Shown here in pieces: positions 34,971-43,614 of a stretch of 64,000 nucleotides of DNA. Position 1 is the stretch's first letter, and the number at the start of each line of letters is the position of its first letter. A program made the position numbers and the translations under genes. The DNA is from Phormidesmis sp963710175. Lineage in GTDB: Bacteria > Cyanobacteriota > Cyanobacteriia > Phormidesmidales > Phormidesmidaceae. The stretch covers positions 1,674,001 to 1,738,000 of the forward strand of contig CAVPZC010000002.1 of NCBI GenBank assembly GCA_963710175.1. The letters are read 5' to 3'. The notes beneath the pieces were generated by a model. It saw only the letters and a list, made by a program, of their open reading frames with translations, ran no database searches and was not told the origin of the DNA.

Positions 34971-35816
34971 GTGGATGAATTAAGAAGTGGGTTAGAGCTA
35001 GCCACCGATGATGAGCTGCAAATTATGACTCAGCTCCTCTTTCAGCCTAAGTTCAACCCCTTAGACTACTGGTACACCCCTCAACCAGTAGACGTTAATA
35101 AGTATGAACGCTGGCAACAAATCGCCCTACTAGAGGAGCGTTTCCGCTACCTGGCCGCCGATGGGCTCACCGTCTTAAAAAAGCGCACGCACCAGGTCAG
35201 CTATCGCCAAGCTCTGCTACAGGTGTGTCGCTATCTTAAAATATGTCAGTACGAGGGGCTTTCTACGGCTGAACTAGAAGCCGAAGTATTTTTGGTTTTG
35301 CTCGAAAAAACCTGGCAGCAGCTGCCCAAAAAGGAGCAGCAGCTAGTGGAGAATCGTCTGCGCAGTGCCATCATCAGCACTCCAGAATTTGAGCAGCTCC
35401 CGAATGCGCTACGAGAAAGGCCGCTGGCTTTGTTGGCCAAAGGGGGCAGTGCTTTGGCGCTAAACGCGGTGATTCGGCCCTGGTTGCTGCGGCAAATTGC
35501 CCAAGAGTTTGCGCTACACATGGCCCGCTATCAGGTGGCTAAGCAGGCTTTGGTCAAAGGCGGGCTGAGCGTGGCAGCTCAGGTTCACTCTCGCACTACG
35601 GCGCAGGTCGCGACTCGGGGCATGGCGATGACGACTGCTCGCTATGGGGCAATGCGATCGCTGCTTTCTTGCCTAGGCCCAGCGCTGTGGACGTGGTTTT
35701 TAGCAGATTTGGGCTGGCGGGCAGTCGCAACCAACTACAGCCGGGTGATTCCGGTGGTGTTCGCGATCGCTCAAATTCGCCTGACGCGCACCGAAGCTAC
35801 GTGGGCTCAGGCTTAG
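34971..35816 (+). CDS. YaaW-like protein (DUF3944/ubiquinol-cytochrome c chaperone-like)
   Basis: This 281-residue protein resembles the cyanobacterial YaaW-like group: an N-terminal helix LATDDELQIMTQLLFQPKFN, a middle with helices around EQLPNALRERPLALLAKGG, and a C-terminal region AVATNYSRVIPVVFAIAQIRLTR that ends in a hydrophobic helix. The start is a GTG at 34971. It is followed after 11 bp by the J-domain gene. The function of the family is unknown. Confidence 0.65.
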   Translation: MDELRSGLELATDDELQIMTQLLFQPKFNPLDYWYTPQPVDVNKYERWQQIALLEERFRYLAADGLTVLKKRTHQVSYRQALLQVCRYLKICQYEGLSTAELEAEVFLVLLEKTWQQLPKKEQQLVENRLRSAIISTPEFEQLPNALRERPLALLAKGGSALALNAVIRPWLLRQIAQEFALHMARYQVAKQALVKGGLSVAAQVHSRTTAQVATRGMAMTTARYGAMRSLLSCLGPALWTWFLADLGWRAVATNYSRVIPVVFAIAQIRLTRTEATWAQA

Positions 35817-35827
35817 AGGAGTGATAC

Positions 35828-36517
35828 ATGACAGATACAACCTCTGGGCCTGCTCAGCCGGGTACCACCCATCAGCGACAGGCTGCATCATCGCTCAACT
35901 ACTACGAACTGCTAGGGCTGCGGCCAGGCGTTTCGGCGCAGGAGATTCGGCGGGCCTATCGGGATTTGAGCAAGCTCTATCACCCTGATACCACTGAGCT
36001 GGAGAAAGCGATCGCCACCCTCAAGTTTCAGGCGCTCAACGAAGCCTACGCCACGCTTAGCAGCCCCGAAAAACGCCTGACTTACGACTACAAAATCGGC
36101 TACTCGCGCCTTTCGGTGATTCAGCCTTTGAGCGATCGCAAAGCACCCAAATCTGACAAGCTATCTTCCAGCGCTTACCTAGATCCCACCGACCGACCGC
36201 TATCTGCCGGAGAACTATTCGCACTATTTATCTTAGGCATCACTTTCGTTGGCTGTCTCATTTTGGTCATCACTATCAGCCTCACCAGAGGCGACATCGC
36301 CTTGACCACCCCCGCATCGTCACCCACAGTCCAGGCCCTGCCCCCGGTCGATCAGCCTTTAGCGCCAACTCAACCAGCCGAAATCCAACCGCCAATCGCC
36401 CCCAGCAGCCAGCCGTATTACCCTCGGCTAGATCCTGATCAAAGCGCAGATGCGCCAGCCCCTACCAGCGCTCAAGCATCGCTATCCGACCCCGCTGCAC
36501 CAACGCTACCCAGATAA
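35828..36517 (+). CDS. J-domain (DnaJ-like) membrane-anchored protein
   Basis: An N-terminal J domain (about residues 23-90) has YYELLGLRPGVSAQEIRRAY, the catalytic HPD motif in LYHPDTTELEKAI, and LNEAYATLSSPEKRLTYD. A single membrane segment follows (about residues 128-151), then a Pro-rich tail. It would recruit Hsp70 to the membrane. The next gene starts 4 bp after the stop and encodes its conserved DUF3143 neighbour. Confidence 0.88.
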   Translation: MTDTTSGPAQPGTTHQRQAASSLNYYELLGLRPGVSAQEIRRAYRDLSKLYHPDTTELEKAIATLKFQALNEAYATLSSPEKRLTYDYKIGYSRLSVIQPLSDRKAPKSDKLSSSAYLDPTDRPLSAGELFALFILGITFVGCLILVITISLTRGDIALTTPASSPTVQALPPVDQPLAPTQPAEIQPPIAPSSQPYYPRLDPDQSADAPAPTSAQASLSDPAAPTLPR

Positions 36518-36521
36518 GCTA

Positions 36522-36782
36522 ATGCCCCCCGCCAACACCCCCCTCTACAACCATCCCCTCTCCGACATCGAAGCCTGGCTGTCAGATCAAGGCTGTCAGC
36601 GCGACAGCAAGAACATCAGCCAATGGGCGCTCTCCTATGACGACTGGTCGGCAAAACTGTGGCTCGACGTAGATTCTATTGTGGTGCGCTATGTCAGTGC
36701 CAGCGGCCAAGCGGTGCAGCGCAGCTTTAAGTACTCTCTCAGTCGCAGCGATCTAGAAAAGGTGATATTTTCAGGGCCATAG
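36522..36782 (+). CDS. DUF3143 family protein
   Basis: This 86-residue protein is the cyanobacterial DUF3143 family: NHPLSDIEAWLSDQGCQRDS, LSYDDWSAKLWLDVDSIVVR and the C-terminal YSLSRSDLEKVIFSGP. It is usually found next to a J-domain gene, and here it starts 4 bp after one. I chose the ATG at 36522; a longer upstream frame from 36450 overlaps the J-domain gene and is not family-like. Confidence 0.85.
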   Translation: MPPANTPLYNHPLSDIEAWLSDQGCQRDSKNISQWALSYDDWSAKLWLDVDSIVVRYVSASGQAVQRSFKYSLSRSDLEKVIFSGP

Positions 36783-36848
36783 TCTGCCGTGTCTGAGTGC
36801 GATATTTAAGTGCTAAATGCCCAGGTAGTGTTCGATGCTGTTACCGAA

Positions 36849-36970
36849 TGAAGCTATAGCGAACGCAATATAGCTTCCGGCACTTTGCTTCATGCAGCAT
36901 TACTGACTGTAAGCCATGTATAGCAACAGGCATTCGTGCTCCGCGAAGCGCGAATGCATCCGCGCTTCGC
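36849..36970. repeat. Two hairpins in the spacer after DUF3143
   Basis: The first hairpin is near 36850-36877 (GAAGCTATA and its complement, with a 10-nt loop). The second is a perfect 10-bp stem at 36943-36952 and 36961-36970 with loop AATGCATC, followed by TATACC. The loop is identical to that of the hairpin at 28817-28848 and nearly that of 4135-4160. No coding frame is seen here. Confidence 0.65.
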
Positions 36971-36978
36971 TATACCAG

Positions 36979-37404
36979 CTACTCTCCTGAATGACAGCTA
37001 CCATCGACGCAGGTCGGGTAGGCCGGCAAGTAGGTTTTGCTGCGTTGGCCAAATAGATCGTAGCGGTTATCGCGAATAAACGAATATGCCTGATCTCCTG
37101 AGGGTTTGAGCCCTGGCACTGCTCGATAGGCCTGCACAAATGCCCCGCCCATCGGCAGCAAGCGGCCAATTTCTTCAGCGGCGGCGCTTCCTTGCCAGCG
37201 CCCTTGAGAACTTTCCCCTGAGGCCTCTAGGTCAATCAGCAGCATCCCTAGTTCGCATTCTTCAGCGGTGACGCCTAGCTGTCTCAAGGTAGATTCTTCT
37301 TGCATGGGCACGTAGCTAAACCGCTGACCTCTGTCTAGTTTTTCCAAAAACTGCACCAGCGTGACGCAGAGATTGCAGTTGCCATCGTAAATTACAGCGT
37401 ACAT
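36979..37404 (-). CDS. DCC family thiol-disulfide oxidoreductase (DUF393)
   Basis: This 141-residue protein begins with MYAVIYDGNCNLCVTLVQFL, the DUF393 signature with a DxxCxxC-like pair of cysteines, and contains FSYVPMQEESTLRQLGVTAE. The family is related to thioredoxin-fold proteins, but few members have a known substrate. I start at ATG 37404 because the conserved sequence begins there. It is divergent from pstS, so its promoter is close to the Pho box. Confidence 0.85.
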   Translation of the reverse strand: MYAVIYDGNCNLCVTLVQFLEKLDRGQRFSYVPMQEESTLRQLGVTAEECELGMLLIDLEASGESSQGRWQGSAAAEEIGRLLPMGGAFVQAYRAVPGLKPSGDQAYSFIRDNRYDLFGQRSKTYLPAYPTCVDGSCHSGE

Positions 37405-37486
37405 AAAGTGTGATCTTAGATACTCAACAGATGTTGTCTGCCATACATTCAAATATGACAGGCAGGTCTCACGGGTCGCAAAATTC

Positions 37487-37505
37487 CTTAACCTGGCCTT
37501 TACTT
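37487..37505 (+). promoter_or_regulatory. Pho box upstream of pstS
   Basis: CTTAACCT (37487-37494) and CTTTACTT (37498-37505) are separated by 3 bp, giving the 11-bp spaced direct repeats bound by the cyanobacterial phosphate regulator SphR/PhoB. A third unit is not clear. It lies 86 bp before the pstS start, which fits activation of the operon when phosphate is scarce. Confidence 0.7.
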
Positions 37506-37590
37506 AATCGCGGTAGGTTTCATGCAGAATGCTACTGAGCACTGTAGCTCGTTCGGCATTTTCAACCGGTATTAAGGAGTCATAGGTTTC

Positions 37591-38595
37591 ATGCAATTTA
37601 AGTCCCGCCCAGCTCGTCTGGCTTACTCTGCCTCTATTCTAGCGCTGGTGGCTAGTCTCTCAGCCTGCGGTGGCGGCGACACCACCACAGCCGAGGGCGA
37701 TCCTGCTGACACAGCTGGAGGCGAAGAAATTACTGGCGCTGTGCAAATCGACGGCTCTAGCACTGTATTCCCAATCTCTGAAGCAGTCGCCGAAGAGTTT
37801 CAAGCGGCTTACCCTGGCACTCAGGTGACCGTAGGCGTCTCTGGCTCCGGTGGCGGCTTTGAAAAGTTCTGCGCTGGCCAGACCGATATTTCTAATGCTT
37901 CCCGCGCCATCAAAGACGAAGAGGCTGCGAACTGTGAAGAAGCAGGCATTGAGTTCATTGAATTGCCTATCGCTTATGACGGCATCACGCTAGTCACCAA
38001 CTCAGAAAATGACTTTGCTACGTGCCTCACCACCGAGCAGCTCGGTACAATCTGGTCGCCTGATTCTGAAGGCTCTGTTTCTAACTGGAACCAGGTAGAT
38101 CCCTCATTCCCCGACGAGGCTCTATCGCTCTATGGCCCTGGAACTGACTCGGGTACTTTTGACTACTTCACCGAAGAAGTCAACGGCGAAGAGGGTGCAA
38201 GCCGAGGCGACTATACCGCTAGTGAAGATGACAACGTGATCGTAACGGGTGTGGAATCATCTAGTGGCTCTCTGGGCTACTTTGGCTATGCCTACTATGA
38301 AGAGAACCAGGATCAGCTCAAGGCGATGGAAATAGAAAATGAAGAAGGCACTTGCGTAGCGCCCTCTTCCGATACAATCGCAGACGGCTCCTACAATCCG
38401 CTCTCTCGCCCGCTGTTTGTCTATGTTAAGAAAGAAGCCTACGACACCAAGCCTCAGGTGAAAGCGTTCGTCGACTTTCAGCTAGCTGAAGAGAATAACG
38501 AGCTAGTCAGAGAGGTCGGCTACATTGCGCTGCCTGAAGAGGACATGAATGAGACTCGCTCAAAGGTTGAAGAAGGCGTAACTGGCAAGTCCTAG
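37591..38595 (+). CDS. pstS: Phosphate-binding lipoprotein PstS
   Basis: PstS captures phosphate for the Pst ABC transporter. The 334-residue product has a lipoprotein signal with lipobox near LSACGGG (residue 27) and the family start VQIDGSSTVFPISEAVAEEF near residue 52, where the Ser and Thr residues bind phosphate, plus GTDSGTFDYFTEEV near 180. It is the first gene of pstSCAB and lies behind a Pho box. Confidence 0.95.
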   Translation: MQFKSRPARLAYSASILALVASLSACGGGDTTTAEGDPADTAGGEEITGAVQIDGSSTVFPISEAVAEEFQAAYPGTQVTVGVSGSGGGFEKFCAGQTDISNASRAIKDEEAANCEEAGIEFIELPIAYDGITLVTNSENDFATCLTTEQLGTIWSPDSEGSVSNWNQVDPSFPDEALSLYGPGTDSGTFDYFTEEVNGEEGASRGDYTASEDDNVIVTGVESSSGSLGYFGYAYYEENQDQLKAMEIENEEGTCVAPSSDTIADGSYNPLSRPLFVYVKKEAYDTKPQVKAFVDFQLAEENNELVREVGYIALPEEDMNETRSKVEEGVTGKS

Positions 38596-38667
38596 CTTGT
38601 AGTCAATGGGGCTAGCTAGCGCTGGCCTCGTCTAATCAAATTTTGTTTTTCTACAAGGTTTCTTCAA

Positions 38668-39603
38668 ATGACAGCTGATGCCCCTTTTGATATTGCAACT
38701 GGAGAGTGGCGACCGAATCGCGGTCGTGCCAACCTCATTCAGTCTATCGTCAGATTTATCTGCGGTGCGTTTGCCGCTGTCTCTGTTGTGACGACGCTGG
38801 GGATCGTGGCGACGCTCATTTTTGAGGCATACGAATTTCTTCAGGAAGTGCCGCTCTCCCAGTTTTTGACGGACACCAAGTGGACGCCCTTATTTGCCAG
38901 TCAGCAGTTCGGTATTTTCGTGCTGATCAGCGCCACAATTATGATTGCGGTCATCTCTATTTTGGTAGCGCTGCCCTTGGGATTGCTCGCGGCCATTTGC
39001 CTGAGCGAATATGCCTCCCCACAGGTGCGCCGGGTGCTCAAGCCGATTCTAGAGATTTTAGCCGGGGTGCCAACGGTAGTCTATGGTTACTTTGCGCTGC
39101 TGACGGTGACGCCCTTTTTACAGACATTTATTCCTCAGCTACAGGGATTTAATGCGCTGAGCGCGGGCCTGGTGCTGGGGGTGATGATTACGCCGCTAGT
39201 GGCTTCCCTCAGCGAAGATGCGCTCTATTCAGTGCCTCGCAGCCTGAAGGATGGTTCGTACGCGCTCGGTGCGACTAAGCGCGAAACGGTGACCTCGGTT
39301 ATCTTGCCGGCGGCGCTGTCAGGCATTGTCGCCTCTCTAATTCTGGCAGTGTCGAGGGCAGTTGGCGAGACGATGATCGTCACCTTAGCGGCAGGCGCTA
39401 ACCCTACGCTGGGATTCAATCCTTTCGTGCCAGTGATGACAATGACGGCCTACATCGTCCAGATCACAGCTGGGGATGCTCCTTATGGCACCATTGAGTA
39501 TAAAACCATCTTTGCTGTGGGAATGACCCTGTTTTTGATGACGTTTGCGCTGAACATGTTCAGCTTCTGGTTTGTCCGTCGGTTCCGAGAGAAGTACGAC
39601 TAG
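38668..39603 (+). CDS. pstC: Phosphate ABC transporter permease PstC
   Basis: This 311-residue protein is one of the two membrane permeases of the phosphate importer. Six membrane segments are visible (about residues 32-58, 88-115, 125-150, 160-180, 215-235 and 275-300), with the conserved cytoplasmic loop LKDGSYALGATKRETVTSVI near 190. It is 72 bp behind pstS and works with PstA and PstB. Confidence 0.94.
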   Translation: MTADAPFDIATGEWRPNRGRANLIQSIVRFICGAFAAVSVVTTLGIVATLIFEAYEFLQEVPLSQFLTDTKWTPLFASQQFGIFVLISATIMIAVISILVALPLGLLAAICLSEYASPQVRRVLKPILEILAGVPTVVYGYFALLTVTPFLQTFIPQLQGFNALSAGLVLGVMITPLVASLSEDALYSVPRSLKDGSYALGATKRETVTSVILPAALSGIVASLILAVSRAVGETMIVTLAAGANPTLGFNPFVPVMTMTAYIVQITAGDAPYGTIEYKTIFAVGMTLFLMTFALNMFSFWFVRRFREKYD

Positions 39604-39680
39604 GTCGCGCTACCGCTGATGCCTTTCAGCACTTAAAAGCAGCCTCCAGGCAGAGTTAAACGCAGCATATAGGTTTGGTA

Positions 39681-40604
39681 ATGGACTCAAAAATTTCTTC
39701 TCGGCCCGTTCAAGCGGAGGCGAAGGTATCTTCCTTTAGCCCGAATGTAGGCGGCCGGCATACGATGGATCGTGTGTTTGCGGCGGCTGCCTGGACGGCC
39801 ACTGGCATTTCAGTTGCCATTCTAGCTTGGCTGCTGCTCACTATTTTGATTGACGGTGTTGGCACTCTCAACTGGAACTTTATTCAGAGTCTGCCTTCTC
39901 GCAAAGCGGAAAATGCAGGCATTATCGCAGCTCTCGTCGGTACGCTCTGGGTGATGGCTCTGGTGGCGCTGATATCGTTTCCGGTCGGCGTCGGCGCAGG
40001 TATCTTCCTCGAAGAATTTGCGACAAATGACAACTGGGTAACCCGCCTGATCGAAATCAATATTGGCAACCTGGCGGGTGTGCCTTCTATCATCTACGGT
40101 CTGCTGGGGCTGATGGCTTTTGTCCGGCTGATGGAGCCGATTACCGGTGGACGCAGTGTGCTGTCTGGTGCGCTGACGCTCTCGCTGCTGATTTTGCCGG
40201 TGATCATTGTGGCTACCCGAGAAGCACTGCGGGCGGTGCCTAGCAGTATGCGGCTGGCGGGCTATGCTTTGGGCGCGAATCGCTGGCAGGTTGTGTGGAG
40301 CCACGTTTTGCCTGCTGCGATGCCTGGCATCTTAACCGGGGTAATTTTGGCGCTATCTCGGGCAATTGGTGAAACCGCCCCGCTGATTGCTGTGGGCGCA
40401 GCCGTTTATATCTCCTTTTTGCCTCAAGACTTTCAGAGTCAGTTTACGGCGCTGCCTATTCAAATTTACAACTGGGTCGGTCGCCCTCAAGAAGAATTTC
40501 ACCATATTGCGGCCTCTGGCATCATCGTGCTGATGACGGTGCTGCTGCTGATGAATGGAATTGCTATTTATTTGCGCAACCGTTTCCAAAAAGAGGGCAT
40601 TTAG
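39681..40604 (+). CDS. pstA: Phosphate ABC transporter permease PstA
   Basis: This 307-residue protein is the second phosphate permease. It has six hydrophobic segments and the loop MRLAGYALGANRWQVVWSHV near residue 194. I use the ATG at 39681; an upstream TTG two codons earlier is less likely. It follows pstC with a 77-bp gap and precedes pstB. Confidence 0.93.
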   Translation: MDSKISSRPVQAEAKVSSFSPNVGGRHTMDRVFAAAAWTATGISVAILAWLLLTILIDGVGTLNWNFIQSLPSRKAENAGIIAALVGTLWVMALVALISFPVGVGAGIFLEEFATNDNWVTRLIEINIGNLAGVPSIIYGLLGLMAFVRLMEPITGGRSVLSGALTLSLLILPVIIVATREALRAVPSSMRLAGYALGANRWQVVWSHVLPAAMPGILTGVILALSRAIGETAPLIAVGAAVYISFLPQDFQSQFTALPIQIYNWVGRPQEEFHHIAASGIIVLMTVLLLMNGIAIYLRNRFQKEGI

Positions 40605-40675
40605 ATAGTGTGTCCTCTTTTTACTTGAGTTTTTAGCTCGATTAGATCATTGTCATTCACTCCCCACGCTTTATC

Positions 40676-41500
40676 ATGGCTCATCCTCTCCCTTCTTCTT
40701 CAGTTGCAGATATTGCATCTAGCTCTAAAGTTTCACTCAAGGCAGAAAAGGTCTCTGTCTACTACGGTAGTAACTTGGCGGTTAAAGATGTCTATCTAGA
40801 CATTCCGGAACATCAGGTCGTTGCCTTCATTGGGCCTTCTGGCTGTGGTAAGAGCACCATCTTGCGCTGCTTTAACCGGATGAATGACCTGATTCCGAGT
40901 GCGCGCGTAGAAGGCGATATCACCTTTGATGGCGAAAATATCAACAGCAAGAAAGTAGATCCAGTAGAGCTGCGCCGCCGGGTGGGCATGGTGTTTCAAA
41001 AGCCCAACCCCTTTCCTAAGTCGATCTATGACAATATTGCTTTTGGTGCCCGGATTAATGGCTACCAGGGTGATATGGATGAGCTGGTAGAGAAATCGCT
41101 GCGCGGTTCGGCCCTGTGGGATGAAGTTAAAGACAAGCTCAAAGACAGTGGATTAGGGCTCTCGGGTGGTCAGCAGCAGCGGCTGTGTATTGCGCGGGCG
41201 ATCGCCATTGAGCCAGAAGTCATCTTAATGGACGAGCCCTGCTCTGCTCTAGACCCGATCTCTACCCTGAAAGTAGAAGAGCTGATGCACGAGCTGAAAA
41301 AGCGCTACACCATTGTGATTGTGACTCACAACATGCAGCAGGCTTCCCGCGTCTCTGACCGCACGGCCTTCTTTAACGCAGTTGCGACTGACAAAGGTGG
41401 CAAAATGGGCTACTTAGTGGAATACAACGATACGCAGTCCATCTTTAGCAATCCTAAAGAAGAGTACACGCGCGACTATGTGTCGGGCCGCTTTGGTTAA
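40676..41500 (+). CDS. pstB: Phosphate ABC transporter ATPase PstB
   Basis: This 274-residue ATPase powers phosphate uptake. Walker A is GPSGCGKST near residue 58, signature LSGGQQQR near 160, Walker B VILMDEPCSALDP, and the H-loop VTHNMQQ. The PstB-specific FNRMNDLIP follows Walker A. It is the last gene of the operon, 71 bp behind pstA, and ends 16 bp from the convergent DUF445 gene. Confidence 0.96.
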   Translation: MAHPLPSSSVADIASSSKVSLKAEKVSVYYGSNLAVKDVYLDIPEHQVVAFIGPSGCGKSTILRCFNRMNDLIPSARVEGDITFDGENINSKKVDPVELRRRVGMVFQKPNPFPKSIYDNIAFGARINGYQGDMDELVEKSLRGSALWDEVKDKLKDSGLGLSGGQQQRLCIARAIAIEPEVILMDEPCSALDPISTLKVEELMHELKKRYTIVIVTHNMQQASRVSDRTAFFNAVATDKGGKMGYLVEYNDTQSIFSNPKEEYTRDYVSGRFG

Positions 41501-41516
41501 AAGAGGATATCGAGCG

Positions 41517-42749
41517 CTAGCGCTGGAGCAAGAAAAAGCCTGTCTGTAGACAGCCGATCACAAACCCCAAGAGGCCGCCAAGGTTGACAATTGCCTGCAG
41601 TTCATTGCGGACAATTGTCTGAATGGCGGTTTCTAGCTCTTGTGGCGAGGTGGCATTAATCCGCTCAACAATCACCTGGTCGATATTGAGAATAGGAATT
41701 GTCTGCATGACAATGGCCTCTAAGTCGCGCTCCAGGTAGCGCTCTAGCACTAGGGCTAGCTCCTGGCTCACCAGTCCGAGTGAGTTTGTCATCACCGTAG
41801 AAGATTGCAAACGACTGAGCAGTTGCAAGGCTAGCTTCTCCCAATTGATCGATAGGCTTAGCGTCTGCAAGAGGTCACTGCCGTTGTCTTGGAGATAGGT
41901 TTTGATCGTCTGCCGCAGGGTGCGCCGCAATTGCCGAACAGTTGAAACCGGCAGCTCTTGCAGTGAAAACTGCTGTAGCCATTTTTGCAAGCGTACTTTT
42001 GCGCCTAGCGCTGCTGTTAGCTCAGCAATCCGGGCGTTGCTCTTGTCAGGTTCCTCGACGCAGATAGCACGCAGGCGCGTGAGGGCGTTACGCACCCCAA
42101 AGATATTGGCCACTACCCAGTAAGTGCCGCTGGTTTTAGCTCGTAGCGTCTCATCGATAACCTGAATGTTGTAATCCGTTAGGAAATCAATCAGCAGCTG
42201 GCGCACCCGATCAGGCGGCAGCAGACCGCTGACCATCCAGTCAGAGACCTGAGCAGCCTGCGCGGCGGAAAGCTGAAAGTCGAGCAGTACCTGATCGAAA
42301 ATCTGATTGAGCTGCTCTTCTAGAAAATCTTCTTGCCGCGACCATACTCTCAGCAGTCGGGGCAGCGACTGACCCATCAGATCTTGTAAGACATTACCTA
42401 AGATATGGGCGGTCTTAGTTTGCGTATTGCCCTGTACCTGCTCTAGAGCCAGGTGCAGCAGCCAGTGAATGGCGCGCTCGGTGCGTTCGGTTTGCAGCAG
42501 GCGGCGGGCGAGCTTTTGCATCTCCTCGGGGGTGAGGAGCGATCGCATAATCACTTCAGAAATTTTTTTGGCCAACCGCTGCTGATTACTGGGAATCAGC
42601 CCTGGCGTAAAGGGAAGACGCTGCCCTAGCAGGTACCTCGGCTTGTAGGGCCGAAACAGCATCTTTATGGCAATGTCATTTGTGAAGTAGCCAATCAGGC
42701 CCCCGAGTACCGGCGGCAGCAAGACTATCCACAGATTGTCCGGACTCAT
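41517..42749 (-). CDS. DUF445 family membrane protein
   Basis: This 410-residue protein has a membrane segment at the start (about residues 7-25, VLLPPVLGGLIGYFTNDIAI) and one at the C-terminus (LGGLLGFVIGCLQTGFFLL), with a long helical region between. The FTNDIAIKMLFRPYKPRYLLG block is diagnostic of DUF445. The role is unknown; the family is common in cyanobacteria and Gram-positives. The gene is convergent with pstB. Confidence 0.87.
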   Translation of the reverse strand: MSPDNLWIVLLPPVLGGLIGYFTNDIAIKMLFRPYKPRYLLGQRLPFTPGLIPSNQQRLAKKISEVIMRSLLTPEEMQKLARRLLQTERTERAIHWLLHLALEQVQGNTQTKTAHILGNVLQDLMGQSLPRLLRVWSRQEDFLEEQLNQIFDQVLLDFQLSAAQAAQVSDWMVSGLLPPDRVRQLLIDFLTDYNIQVIDETLRAKTSGTYWVVANIFGVRNALTRLRAICVEEPDKSNARIAELTAALGAKVRLQKWLQQFSLQELPVSTVRQLRRTLRQTIKTYLQDNGSDLLQTLSLSINWEKLALQLLSRLQSSTVMTNSLGLVSQELALVLERYLERDLEAIVMQTIPILNIDQVIVERINATSPQELETAIQTIVRNELQAIVNLGGLLGFVIGCLQTGFFLLQR

Positions 42750-42817
42750 ATATGCTCTGTTCTGCCCGCTGTGGGCCTACCGATATTGCGCCTACTCTCA
42801 CCCGGCGACCACTGTGA

Positions 42818-43543
42818 TCAGGCTGCTCGACTAGCGACTAGCACGCCCATCAGCCCACCTGCTAGCGGATAATGTACCGTCTGGGCAAACCCGGCTGCTT
42901 GAGCAAGGGCAACCTGCTCAGTCCCTGGCGGAAAGCGATCTACGCTGGGACTAATATAAGCATACTCCTCACTCAGACCGAATCGCTCTGCCGTAGGCAC
43001 GACAATATGGCTCAGATACCACTGCTGAAACTTCTCAACTAGCGGATTAGTCGGCGTATGAAAGTCAAGGATAGCGGCTTTAGCACCGGGTTTTAGCACC
43101 CGGTACACCTCGCTTAGTCCCTGCGGAATATCGGTGAGATTGCGCAGACCATAGGCCATCGTGACTGCGTCAAAGCTGCCATCATCGAAGGGGAGGGCAA
43201 GGGCGTCTGCTTCTACCCAGCTCAGGCGGTCTTGCAAATAGGGGCGGCGCTGGGCGGCGATCGCTAGCTGCTGCGCCGCAAAATCTGCCCCGGTGACATG
43301 ACCGGTCGGGCCAACCTGCCGGGCCAACAGCAGCGCCAGGTCGCCGCTCCCACAACACACGTCCAGACAAACCATTCCTGCTGCTGCCCCGCTCCAGCGC
43401 ACTGCCATTTGCTTCCATACCCGATGCAGTCCAAAGCTCAAATCTTGATTGAGCTGGTCGTACTGCGGGGCAATGCGGTCAAAAAGCTGCCGAATTTGAT
43501 CGGCGTCGGGCTGGGCGCGGGCGGTGAGTGGCTTATCCCCCAT
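42818..43543 (-). CDS. ubiE: Demethyl-naphthoquinol methyltransferase (MenG/UbiE)
   Basis: This SAM-dependent methyltransferase does the methylation step in phylloquinone (or menaquinone) synthesis, which in cyanobacteria gives the photosystem I quinone. The 241-residue product has the SAM motif CLDVCCGSGDLALLLARQVG near residue 54, the UbiE/MenG motif VTMAYGLRNLTD near 115, and the C-terminal GGLMGVLVASR. I start at ATG 43543; the frame upstream of it lacks conservation. Confidence 0.92.
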   Translation of the reverse strand: MGDKPLTARAQPDADQIRQLFDRIAPQYDQLNQDLSFGLHRVWKQMAVRWSGAAAGMVCLDVCCGSGDLALLLARQVGPTGHVTGADFAAQQLAIAAQRRPYLQDRLSWVEADALALPFDDGSFDAVTMAYGLRNLTDIPQGLSEVYRVLKPGAKAAILDFHTPTNPLVEKFQQWYLSHIVVPTAERFGLSEEYAYISPSVDRFPPGTEQVALAQAAGFAQTVHYPLAGGLMGVLVASRAA

Positions 43544-43614
43544 AGTTTTCTTAGTTGTGGCCTTCTCAGTTTGTGACAGATGACTAATCACGCTGATTAG
43601 CAAGCCCTAAGATT

